A stretch of 64,000 bases of DNA from assembly GCA_951812995.1 (NCBI GenBank), contig CATOTD010000006.1, forward strand, positions 248,001 through 312,000. The letters run 5' to 3'. This DNA is from an uncultured Gammaproteobacteria bacterium (GTDB lineage: Bacteria; Pseudomonadota; Gammaproteobacteria; Eutrophobiales; Eutrophobiaceae). A model generated the notes under the pieces. That model had not been told where the DNA came from. It was given only the letters and a program-made list of their open reading frames with translations, and did no database searches. The position numbers and the translations under genes were made by a program. This document shows positions 56,254 to 64,000 of this stretch, piece after piece (within the stretch, counting starts at the first letter, position 1; each line of letters begins with the position of its first letter).

Positions 56254-56699
56254 GAGAGCATCATCTTAATAAATCCATAAGTGGGCTGAGCCTTTTTCGT
56301 AATTAACAGACAAATCTTTTTTCCCTTACCCTAGAGACCTACACTCATCATCAATGAATGATTAATAACTAATAATTCTAGGCAATGATTTTTGTTTCAA
56401 TATCAATACCATCTATGAATTTATGCAAAAAATATCACATGTATTTTTAGTGTTCCATTTCATTGGCTGGACACCTAGAAACTTAATACGTACGACAATA
56501 TAACCAAGTTAGCTTAGAACTTGCATATCCAAAAGCACTATACTAGCAACCAACAAACCACAATGGAATTTCATTTTATTTGAACGATTACTTTTATGTT
56601 CAATATGCAGAAGCTTAATATTACAGCAGAGAATCAAGTCTAGCAATACAGCAACCCTAGCCATGCCGTGCTTTTGTAGTTTCCCGACGTTTTTCAATA
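56254..56699. other. AT-rich non-coding interval
   Basis: There are 446 bp between the glycosyltransferase start and the IS256 left end. I see no convincing gene, RNA or repeat. It should contain the promoter of the glycosyltransferase. Confidence 0.5.
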
Positions 56700-57729
56700 G
56701 AGTTATAACCGGATCTGGTGTCTGAATAGGTTGAAGTATGCGGCGTGCCTTGCTGAAATCGGTTTTGTCTAGCAATCGAAAGTAGCAAGAGGAGCACGCC
56801 ACACATGACAAACAATACTGTGATTGATCTGGGTACACCAGAGGGCATTGATCCACTGACAGAACTAATCAAATCGGGTGCGAGGCAGTTAATCACCGAA
56901 GCTGTCCAGGCAGAGCCAGATGCGTTGATGAGGCAGTATGATGATCAAAGGACGGCTGACGGACGACAGCGCGTTGTCCGCAGTGGCCATCATCCCGAAC
57001 GAGAGGTGATTACAGGGGTTGGCAAGGTCAGCGTTGAGGTGCCGAAGATTTGTCGCCGTGAGGGTAAACCGGCGAGCTTCCAATCTTTGCTTGTACCGCC
57101 CTACATCCGGCGCACGGCGACGCTGGACGCGGCGATCCCCTGGCTTTATTTGAAGGGTGTTTCGAGTGGCCAGATGCAGAGCGCACTGGAAGCTATTGTC
57201 GGACCCGAGGCTAAAGGGCTGTCGGCCAATGTCGTGGGTTGTTTGAAACGGCAATGGGAAGCTACATACAAGCAATGGTGTACACGTTCCGTGGCGGATG
57301 AATGGGTCTATATCTGGACTGATGGCATCTACAGTGGTCTTCGAGGCGACGATGGCCGATTGTGCTGTCTGGTTATCATCGGCGTGAACAGCCGCGGTCA
57401 GAAGCACTTTCTGTCGATTGAAGAGGGTGTCAGGGAGTCAAAACAGCGCTGGCGAGCAGTGTTGTTGTCGTTGCAACAAAGAGGCTTGGGTCAGCCCTTG
57501 AGGCAGTGTATCCAGAGACTGATGTGCAGCGCTGTTGGATGCACAAGACCGACAATGTACTGAACTATCTGCCCAGGTCTGTTCAGGAGAAAGCAAAGCA
57601 GGGTCTGCATGGCAGAGGGCCGCGTTGACGCAGAGCAGGTGTTCGATGACTTTGAGGAACGTTTCGGTGCAAAGTATCCCAAGGCAGTGGCATGATCAAC
57701 TTGTCAGACACTACTTTTGACAATAGCTC
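56700..57729 (+). pseudogene. IS256-family element type A, second copy with internal deletion
   Basis: Ends GAGTTATAACC (56700) and AATAGCTC (to 57729) match the element at 45370-46755. The transposase begins at ATG 56805 (MTNNTVIDLG) and keeps the arginine codons that are stops in the other copy (WTDGIYSGLRGDDGRLCCL). After LLSLQQRGLGQPL a deletion of the region before the KTDNVLNYLP stretch and a frameshift remove the middle and C-terminal parts, and the 3' coding region is shortened. It is inactive. Its right end abuts parC and supplies the last base of the parC stop codon. No target duplication is seen. Confidence 0.87.
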
Positions 57730-59987
57730 TAATCTTGCGAATCCGCCTTTATCCGCGCAACATTTCTATAACCTCGGGGCAACATATTGCCGCGCTGGCC
57801 GCGCGCGCCAACATAGCCTGTCTGCGCAGATGGCTTTATCGTAAGCTGTCTTTGTCCGGCATAAACGATCAGCTTATCAGCCTTGCCCATCGCTGTTATA
57901 GCCACAACGTATTCGTCCCGTGTCTTTAACTTTGCAGGCGGTATTTGCATGATCTTCAAACCTTTCCCCCTAGGGAGTAAGGTGAGCTCACTTATCGGAA
58001 ACATCAACATGCGCCCGCTTGAGCTGACGGCAACTACCCAATCATTGTTGCTATCCTTAACCCGAGTCGGTACCAAAACATGGGCTCCATCCGGCACTGA
58101 AATAATGGATTTTCCACTTCTGTTTTTTGTATAAATATCCGCCAATGTCACCATAAAACCGTAGCCTGCGTCTGAGGCAAGCAGATACACAGAATCGGCC
58201 GCTCCCGTCATCACACCTGCAAAGGTGACACCATCAGGTGGTGTCAACCGTGCGGAAATGGGTTCACCCAAGCTACGCGCCGAAGGTAATGAGTGCGCGG
58301 GTAATGAATAACACCGCCCGCTGGAATCGAGAAACACGGCGAGTTGATTGCTTCTACCAAGGCTTGCCTGTTTGAAACTATCACCACTTTTGTAATTTAA
58401 TGCTTCTGGATCGACTTCATGGCCTTTTGCAGTGCGCACCCAGCCCCGCTCTGAAAGAACAATGGTGACAGGCTCGGTTGGAACGAGGCTGGTTGCATCA
58501 ATCGCCTTTGCTTCTGTGCCTTCTTTTAATGGCGACTTGCGCTCATCACCAAACGCTGCTACATCCGCTTCGATCTCCTTCCGAACGCACGTTTTTAAGC
58601 GCAACGCGGATCCTAACGTTTGATCCAACTGTTTGCGCTCTTCATTTAATCTGGCCAGATCACCTTCGATCTTGATCTCTTCTAATTTAGCTAATTTACG
58701 CAATTTAAGATCAAGTATTGCTTCGGCCTGGGCGACACTTAGCTTAAAACGTTGCATCAATATGTCTTTGGGCATGTCCTCTGCACGGATGATCTGGATA
58801 ACTTCATCAATATTCAGATAGGCAATCAGCAAGCCTTCAAGCAGATGGATGTCTGCAAGTACCTTATCCAGACGATGTTGCAATCTTCTGCGGACGGTTT
58901 CTGTTCGATAGGCCAGCCACTCCTTTAAGATGTCTTTTAGATTTTTAACTCGCGGGCGGCCATTGAGACCAATGATATTCAGATTGACGCGATAACTCCG
59001 TTCAAGATCAGTTGTTGCATATAAATGCAACATGAGCTCTTCTAGGTCAACGCGATTTGAACGTGGTATCAGGATGAGTCTTATTGGGTTTTCATGATCA
59101 GATTCATCGCGCAGATCTTCCAGCAACGGCAACTTTTTCGTCTGTATCTGTATTGCAATCTGCTCTAGTATTTTGCTACCAGAACTTTGATATGGCAACG
59201 CGGTGATAATGATATTACCGTCTTCTTTTTCCCAGATCGCCCGCATCTTGATGGAACCTGTGCCGGTTTCATAGATCGCCTGTAGTGTCGATTGTGGTGT
59301 AATGATTGCAGCCTGCGTTGGAAAATCAGGGCCTTTTATATGTTCGCATAATTCTTTCACCGTGCTCTTTGGTGCCTCCAATAACCGGATACAGGCACTC
59401 GCTATCTCTCGCAAGTTATGCGGCGGAATATCTGTCGCCATGCCGACCGCAATGCCGCTGGTACCATTTAGCAGGATATTGGGCAGACGCGCGGGTAAGA
59501 TTTTAGGCTCTTCCAAGGTGCCATCAAAATTGGGCACCCAATCAACCGTGCCCTGTGCCGTTTCACCTAACAACACATCAGCGTAGGCTGTCAGCTTCGA
59601 TTCTGTATAACGCATCGCGGCAAAAGATTTTGGATCGTCCAGCGAACCCCAGTTACCTTGGCCATCTATAAGGGGATATCGATATGAAAAATCTTGCGCC
59701 ATCAAAACCATGGCTTCGTAACAGGCAGAATCACCGTGTGGATGAAACTTGCCGAGCACATCACCAATCGTGCGCGCAGATTTTTTATACTTTGCTGAGG
59801 CCCGCAATCCCAATTCCGACATGGCATAGATAATCCGGCGTTGCACGGGTTTCAATCCATCACCAATATGCGGCAAGGCACGATCCAGAATCACATACAT
59901 GGAATAGTCTAAATAGGCCTTTTCAGTAAATTCATGAATGGGACGTTGTTCGTTTCCTCCACAATCAAAACGCATTGAATCAGACAT
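57729..59987 (-). CDS. parC: DNA topoisomerase IV subunit A
   Basis: A 752-residue type IIA topoisomerase subunit that, with ParE, unlinks daughter chromosomes. The active-site tyrosine is Y127 in [10 protein letters not shown]. The quinolone region [12 protein letters not shown] has the sensitive-type S87 and E91. The C-terminal beta-pinwheel is present. The stop codon TAG at 57729-57731 uses G contributed by the first base of the adjoining IS256 end, so the natural C-terminus may have been altered by a few residues. It lies 60 bp after parE. Confidence 0.95.
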   Translation of the reverse strand: MSDSMRFDCGGNEQRPIHEFTEKAYLDYSMYVILDRALPHIGDGLKPVQRRIIYAMSELGLRASAKYKKSARTIGDVLGKFHPHGDSACYEAMVLMAQDFSYRYPLIDGQGNWGSLDDPKSFAAMRYTESKLTAYADVLLGETAQGTVDWVPNFDGTLEEPKILPARLPNILLNGTSGIAVGMATDIPPHNLREIASACIRLLEAPKSTVKELCEHIKGPDFPTQAAIITPQSTLQAIYETGTGSIKMRAIWEKEDGNIIITALPYQSSGSKILEQIAIQIQTKKLPLLEDLRDESDHENPIRLILIPRSNRVDLEELMLHLYATTDLERSYRVNLNIIGLNGRPRVKNLKDILKEWLAYRTETVRRRLQHRLDKVLADIHLLEGLLIAYLNIDEVIQIIRAEDMPKDILMQRFKLSVAQAEAILDLKLRKLAKLEEIKIEGDLARLNEERKQLDQTLGSALRLKTCVRKEIEADVAAFGDERKSPLKEGTEAKAIDATSLVPTEPVTIVLSERGWVRTAKGHEVDPEALNYKSGDSFKQASLGRSNQLAVFLDSSGRCYSLPAHSLPSARSLGEPISARLTPPDGVTFAGVMTGAADSVYLLASDAGYGFMVTLADIYTKNRSGKSIISVPDGAHVLVPTRVKDSNNDWVVAVSSSGRMLMFPISELTLLPRGKGLKIMQIPPAKLKTRDEYVVAITAMGKADKLIVYAGQRQLTIKPSAQTGYVGARGQRGNMLPRGYRNVARIKADSQD

Positions 59988-60047
59988 TGCAAATTCCTAT
60001 AATTAACATTAAATAAATAATATATATAACTGATTTATAAAAATATT

Positions 60048-61937
60048 CTAAATAACGACCGCTTTATCACCACTTGATTCAAGCCATATTTTCCTGTCAG
60101 ATGCGCGTTTCTTTGACAGGATCATATCCATAATCGTCTCCGCCTGTCTTGCATCAGGCAATGTCAGCCGCACCAATCGACGTGTTGCCGTCGCCATTGT
60201 TGTTTCGCGCAATTGAATAGGATTCATCTCACCCAAGCCCTTGAATCGTTGCACGCTAACATGACTGTGTTTCTTTTCTGCCGCTATCTTGTCCAAAATG
60301 CCCTGTTTTTCAGCATCATCCAACGCATAATACACATTCTTTCCAGCATCGATCCGGTACAGTGGCGGCATGGCGACATAAATATGCCCCTTTTCAACCA
60401 GCGGTTTGAAGTGCTTCAGAAATAATGCGCAAATCAGTGTGGCAATATGCGCCCCATCAGAATCTGCATCAGCCAGAATGCAGATTTTGCCATAACGCAA
60501 GCCAGATAAGTCGTCTGAACCTGGGTCGACACCGACAGCAACTGCGATATCATGCACTTCCTTAGATGAGAGTACTTCTGCAGAATCAACCTCCCAGGTA
60601 TTTAATATCTTGCCTCTGAGCGGCATGACAGCCTGAAACTCCCGATCACGTGCCTGTTTGGCAGAACCGCCAGCAGAATCGCCTTCCACTAAAAATAATT
60701 CCGAAACACTAATATCCTGTAACGAACAATCGGCCAGCTTGCCAGGTAACGCAGGTCCGCCACTGATCTTTTTACGGACTATTTTCTTAGTTGATTGCAA
60801 GCGTTTCTGTGCCGCTGTAATGACCAGATCAGCGATTCGTTCGCCCATCTCAACATGTTTATGCAGCCATTGACTCAGCGTATCCTTTACCACACCCGAC
60901 ACAAAACTTGCACATTCGCGTGAAGTAAGGCGTTCCTTGGTTTGTCCAGCAAATTGGGGCGTATCCATCTTCACCGACAATATATAACAACAATTATCCC
61001 AAACATCATCAGCACTGAGTTTGACACCGCGCGGCAACAGGTTTCTGGATTCACAAAAATCACGCATTGCATCAAGTAGCCCTTGTCGCATACCATTGAC
61101 ATGCGTCCCACCTTGCGGTGTCGGGACTAAATTGACATAGCTCTCCGTTATCATAGCGACTGGCTCAGGTAACCAGTGCAGTGCCCAATCTACGGTCTCA
61201 TGCGCACTCTGCAAAGACCCCAGGAAAGGCTCGGGTGGTAATAATTCAACACCCATCAATGCTTCAGTGAGATAGGTCTTAATGCCCTCTGTATAGCACC
61301 ATTTTTCCTTTTCTTGGCTTGATTCATCGTCTAAGCACATGATCACGCCAGGGCACAAGACGGCCTTGGCTCGCATCAGATGCTTCAGTTTTGTTACCGC
61401 GTATTGAGTCGTATCAAAATATTTGGCATCAGGCCAGAATCGTATCATCGTGCCGGTATTTCTTTTTCCAACCTCACCCACAGCTTCCAAACCGGCATTT
61501 TTTTCACCTCCTTTGAAAGACATCTTGTATTCCTTGCCATGACGCTTAACCCAAACTTCCAGGTTTTTTGACAACGCATTTACAACAGAGACACCCACAC
61601 CATGTAATCCACCTGAAAATTTATAGCTTTTATTTGAAAATTTACCACCTGCGTGCAACCGTGTGAAGATAAGCTCAACGCCGGTTAATTTTTCATCGGG
61701 GTGAATATCAACGGGCATACCACGCCCATCATCTGCGACCGTGACTGAACCGTCTTTATGCAGGGTAACGTCAATCTTTGTAGCATATCCCGAGATGGCC
61801 TCATCAACGCTATTGTCCAAAACTTCCTGGACAAGGTGATTTGGGCGTGTGGTGTCCGTGTACATGCCGGGGCGTTTACGGACTGGTTCCAGGCCCGTTA
61901 ATACCTCGATATCAACGGCATCATATTTTACTGACAA
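60048..61937 (-). CDS. parE: DNA topoisomerase IV subunit B
   Basis: A 629-residue ATPase subunit. The GHKL site includes QEVLDNSVDEAISG and DDGRGMPVDIH, with GGLHGVGVSVVNALS. The toprim domain has VEGDSAGGSAKQARDR and LADADSDGAHIATL. Length and the missing GyrB-specific insertion fit ParE. It precedes parC by 60 bp in the same direction, so the two probably form an operon. Confidence 0.95.
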   Translation of the reverse strand: MSVKYDAVDIEVLTGLEPVRKRPGMYTDTTRPNHLVQEVLDNSVDEAISGYATKIDVTLHKDGSVTVADDGRGMPVDIHPDEKLTGVELIFTRLHAGGKFSNKSYKFSGGLHGVGVSVVNALSKNLEVWVKRHGKEYKMSFKGGEKNAGLEAVGEVGKRNTGTMIRFWPDAKYFDTTQYAVTKLKHLMRAKAVLCPGVIMCLDDESSQEKEKWCYTEGIKTYLTEALMGVELLPPEPFLGSLQSAHETVDWALHWLPEPVAMITESYVNLVPTPQGGTHVNGMRQGLLDAMRDFCESRNLLPRGVKLSADDVWDNCCYILSVKMDTPQFAGQTKERLTSRECASFVSGVVKDTLSQWLHKHVEMGERIADLVITAAQKRLQSTKKIVRKKISGGPALPGKLADCSLQDISVSELFLVEGDSAGGSAKQARDREFQAVMPLRGKILNTWEVDSAEVLSSKEVHDIAVAVGVDPGSDDLSGLRYGKICILADADSDGAHIATLICALFLKHFKPLVEKGHIYVAMPPLYRIDAGKNVYYALDDAEKQGILDKIAAEKKHSHVSVQRFKGLGEMNPIQLRETTMATATRRLVRLTLPDARQAETIMDMILSKKRASDRKIWLESSGDKAVVI

Positions 61938-62036
61938 GTTTGTATCTCGCTATATTATCAAAGAGGTGGCGCACGCATGCTAATCATGCTGTGCGGATTA
62001 TACGCTTTAGAAATGCTGGCAAGAAAGCCTCATTAG

Positions 62037-62633
62037 CTAATCGAGGTCCGAAACTAATGAGTCGCGAATAGATTGTGGCACCGGGTCGACAGTATGTTCA
62101 TAAGCATCATGGTGTATTCCGGCCGCTAATTGACTGCCCAATTTTAATGCGGCCACCATTTCCGGGCTTAATTGAAATCGTACAAAATGTACAGCGGACG
62201 TTTTATTCTCATTATCGCGCACCAGATCTTCATCGGCGACCGACGCAACCTCATTAAAACCGTCTACTTTGATCCAAACCTGGTCTTCAATACCGATCAT
62301 ATTGGCCAGTGCTACATGACGTTCGGTTTTATCAGGAAATTCTATCATGAACGTCGCCTTCCAGTTGGAACCATCCGGTATCAATGCGTTATAAGTCGCC
62401 AACTCTTCTTCAATGTCAGCCGCTTCAAATATGCGTTCAGCACGCAACATTTCCTGAATTTGATAGTGCATGATAAGGCGATCTTCAAAATAGAGCGTTA
62501 CATTTGGACCAATCGCTAATTGACGATGCTTTTTATGTTCTATGACATCTGTACGAAAAGCAGTTCTAATTTCAGCGTATTGTTCCAATGAGTACAGGTC
62601 TTCTCGTGTTAATTTTTGCATGTTAAATCCCAT
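62037..62633 (-). CDS. DUF3501 family protein
   Basis: A 198-residue protein of the DUF3501 family (KLTREDLYSLEQYAEIRTAF at the N-terminus, LYFEDRLIMHYQIQEMLRAE in the middle). Its function is unknown. DUF3501 genes very commonly follow a rubrerythrin/Fe-S oxidoreductase gene, as here, where the start overlaps the upstream stop by 11 bp. M5 (MQKLTRED) is an equally possible start. Confidence 0.88.
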   Translation of the reverse strand: MGFNMQKLTREDLYSLEQYAEIRTAFRTDVIEHKKHRQLAIGPNVTLYFEDRLIMHYQIQEMLRAERIFEAADIEEELATYNALIPDGSNWKATFMIEFPDKTERHVALANMIGIEDQVWIKVDGFNEVASVADEDLVRDNENKTSAVHFVRFQLSPEMVAALKLGSQLAAGIHHDAYEHTVDPVPQSIRDSLVSDLD

Positions 62634-63984
62634 AGGCTAAGCGTAGTAATGAAAAAGGACTCTCTGCCTGCATTGCAACAGAATCCATGCCGTTATCAAT
62701 CTGCTGACCGGCCATGGGACAATCACTAATATAGTGATCTAATGCAGAATCCTTGATTTTATTTGTTACGGGTCGGCATATTTTCATGGCTATTTCATGA
62801 TATTCGGTTTTAACCGCATACGTACCATCATGGCCAGAACAGCGTTCGATAACGGTGACATCCGTCTCTGGAACAAGTTCTAAAACTTCTTTGGTCTTGA
62901 GGCCAATATTCTGCACACGTTGGTGGCAAGGCACATGATACGCAACACGGCCTAATGTATGCTTAAATTCGGTATTTAATTTATTGTCTTTATTTCGCAA
63001 CATCAAATATTCAAATGGATCATAAAAAGCCTGTTTTACTTTCTGCACATCGGCATCATCTGGAAACAATAACGGTAATTCCTGTTTGAACATTAAAACA
63101 CAAGATGGAATCGGGGCAATAATATCCCAGCCTGCATCCACCATTTTTATCAATTGTGGAATATTAAAATTCTTCAACTTTTCCACCGATTCAAGATCCC
63201 CCAGTTCCATTTTAGGCATACCACAGCACTTTTCCTGTTCGACTAAACTGACTGCCAGTCGGTTCTGCCGTAATACGGCAATGAGATCCTCAACGACAGC
63301 GGGTGTATTACGATTACCATAACAGGTGACGAAAATGGCGACTTTACCCTTGGTTTTATCTGTCGCCTCAACCGCTATGTCTGTCGAGTCAGGACTTTTA
63401 TATCGTTTTCGTAATGAACGACTATGGAAATCAGGTAGTCTGGCATCTGCATGAATACCGATTGTTTTTTCCATAATTTTTCGTATCGGAGTAATTGAAT
63501 TGGCAACGTTTACTGCTTGCGCAATAACCGGTATACCCGCTATCGATCCAACCGTATCAGTTGATGTCAAAATTTTGTCGCGCAACGATGCCTTGCCCTG
63601 TTTAAATTTGTGTGCCTTGGCACGCAACATCAAATGCGGGAAATCTATGTTCCATTCATGTGGTGGAACATAAGGACATTTAGTCATGTAGCAAAGATCA
63701 CATAAGTAGCAATGATCGACAACAGTCCAATAATCTTCTTTTTTTACGCCATCAACTTCAAGCGTCTCTGATTCATCAACCAGATCAAACAAGCTCGGAA
63801 ACGCATGGCATAGACTGACGCAACGACGACAACCATGGCAAATATCATATACGCGCTCAAGTTCATTGAATAAAGAACCTTCATCGTTAAATTCGGCTGA
63901 TTTCCAATCTATCGGGTGACGAGTTGGGGCCGCAAGTCCCCCTTCACGTTTTTCACTCATAAATTGCTTGTGTTGGTATGGCAT
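62623..63984 (-). CDS. Fe-S oxidoreductase with two 4Fe-4S sites and CCG domains
   Basis: A 453-residue protein. The N-terminal ferredoxin part has C49, C52, C55, C59 (CHGCRRCVSLCH) and C92, C95, C98, C103 (CYLCDLCYMTKCP). The C-terminal heterodisulfide-reductase-like CCG part has EKCCGMP, HVPCHQR and RCSGHDG. It resembles GlpC/HdrD-like electron carriers found beside DUF3501 and rubrerythrin genes; the electron donor is unknown. The start could be M9 (MSEKREGG) instead of M1. The upstream partner gene lies past the right edge. Confidence 0.88.
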   Translation of the reverse strand: MPYQHKQFMSEKREGGLAAPTRHPIDWKSAEFNDEGSLFNELERVYDICHGCRRCVSLCHAFPSLFDLVDESETLEVDGVKKEDYWTVVDHCYLCDLCYMTKCPYVPPHEWNIDFPHLMLRAKAHKFKQGKASLRDKILTSTDTVGSIAGIPVIAQAVNVANSITPIRKIMEKTIGIHADARLPDFHSRSLRKRYKSPDSTDIAVEATDKTKGKVAIFVTCYGNRNTPAVVEDLIAVLRQNRLAVSLVEQEKCCGMPKMELGDLESVEKLKNFNIPQLIKMVDAGWDIIAPIPSCVLMFKQELPLLFPDDADVQKVKQAFYDPFEYLMLRNKDNKLNTEFKHTLGRVAYHVPCHQRVQNIGLKTKEVLELVPETDVTVIERCSGHDGTYAVKTEYHEIAMKICRPVTNKIKDSALDHYISDCPMAGQQIDNGMDSVAMQAESPFSLLRLAYGI

Positions 63985-64000
63985 TAGCGATTGAGCCAGC

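Overview
The window looks like a gammaproteobacterial chromosome segment of moderate to low G+C. The evidence is gene order: tatD-pilZ-holB-tmk-mltG-pabC-fabF-acpP-fabG-fabH-plsX-rpmF-yceD, rluC/rne, rpoE-rseA-rseB-degQ-lepA-lepB-rnc-era-recO-pdxJ with nadB divergent from rpoE, and parE-parC. I cannot name the genus. No rRNA, tRNA or CRISPR array was seen.

Layout. (1) 1-7.3 kb: one tightly coupled defence operon. It holds the 3' end of a type III methyltransferase gene, an XRE/ImmA-IrrE protein, a DUF4411 PIN-like protein, the type III restriction helicase-nuclease, and a TrlF-type PHP + SMC-like ATPase. (2) 7.3-11 kb: a G+C-rich imported patch with a Tat-exported metallophosphoesterase, an arsenite methyltransferase, a gene fragment, and a dead IS3 element. 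(3) 11-45 kb: housekeeping genes for cofactors, DNA replication, fatty acid and phospholipid synthesis, RNA processing, envelope stress and NAD synthesis. One almost intact IS1595-family element sits between prfC and pdxJ, with inverted ends, an exact 8-bp target duplication and a broken passenger gene. (4) 45-57.7 kb: a graveyard of nested, inverted and truncated IS256, IS5 and IS1595 elements. It encloses a degraded second DUF4411 gene, a 1.64-kb AT-rich segment bounded by 20-bp inverted repeats that carries iteron-like repeats, DnaA-box-like sites and one unrecognised 281-codon reading frame, and remnants of a surface-polysaccharide locus with one intact glycosyltransferase. (5) 57.7-64 kb: parC, parE, DUF3501 and a large Fe-S oxidoreductase.

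How the genes work together. The fab/plsX cluster makes and elongates acyl-ACP and feeds phospholipid synthesis, but fabD is absent from its usual place. The rpoE-rseA-rseB-degQ block is the sigma-E envelope stress circuit. The lepA-lepB-DUF4845-rnc-era-recO-pdxJ run joins translation, secretion, rRNA maturation and repair; rnc appears to start at a rare ATT codon. The points I rate highest are the toxin-like pair embedded in the type III R-M operon together with TrlF, the relic of the same toxin family trapped between inverted IS5 copies, and the AT-rich element with its orphan gene.
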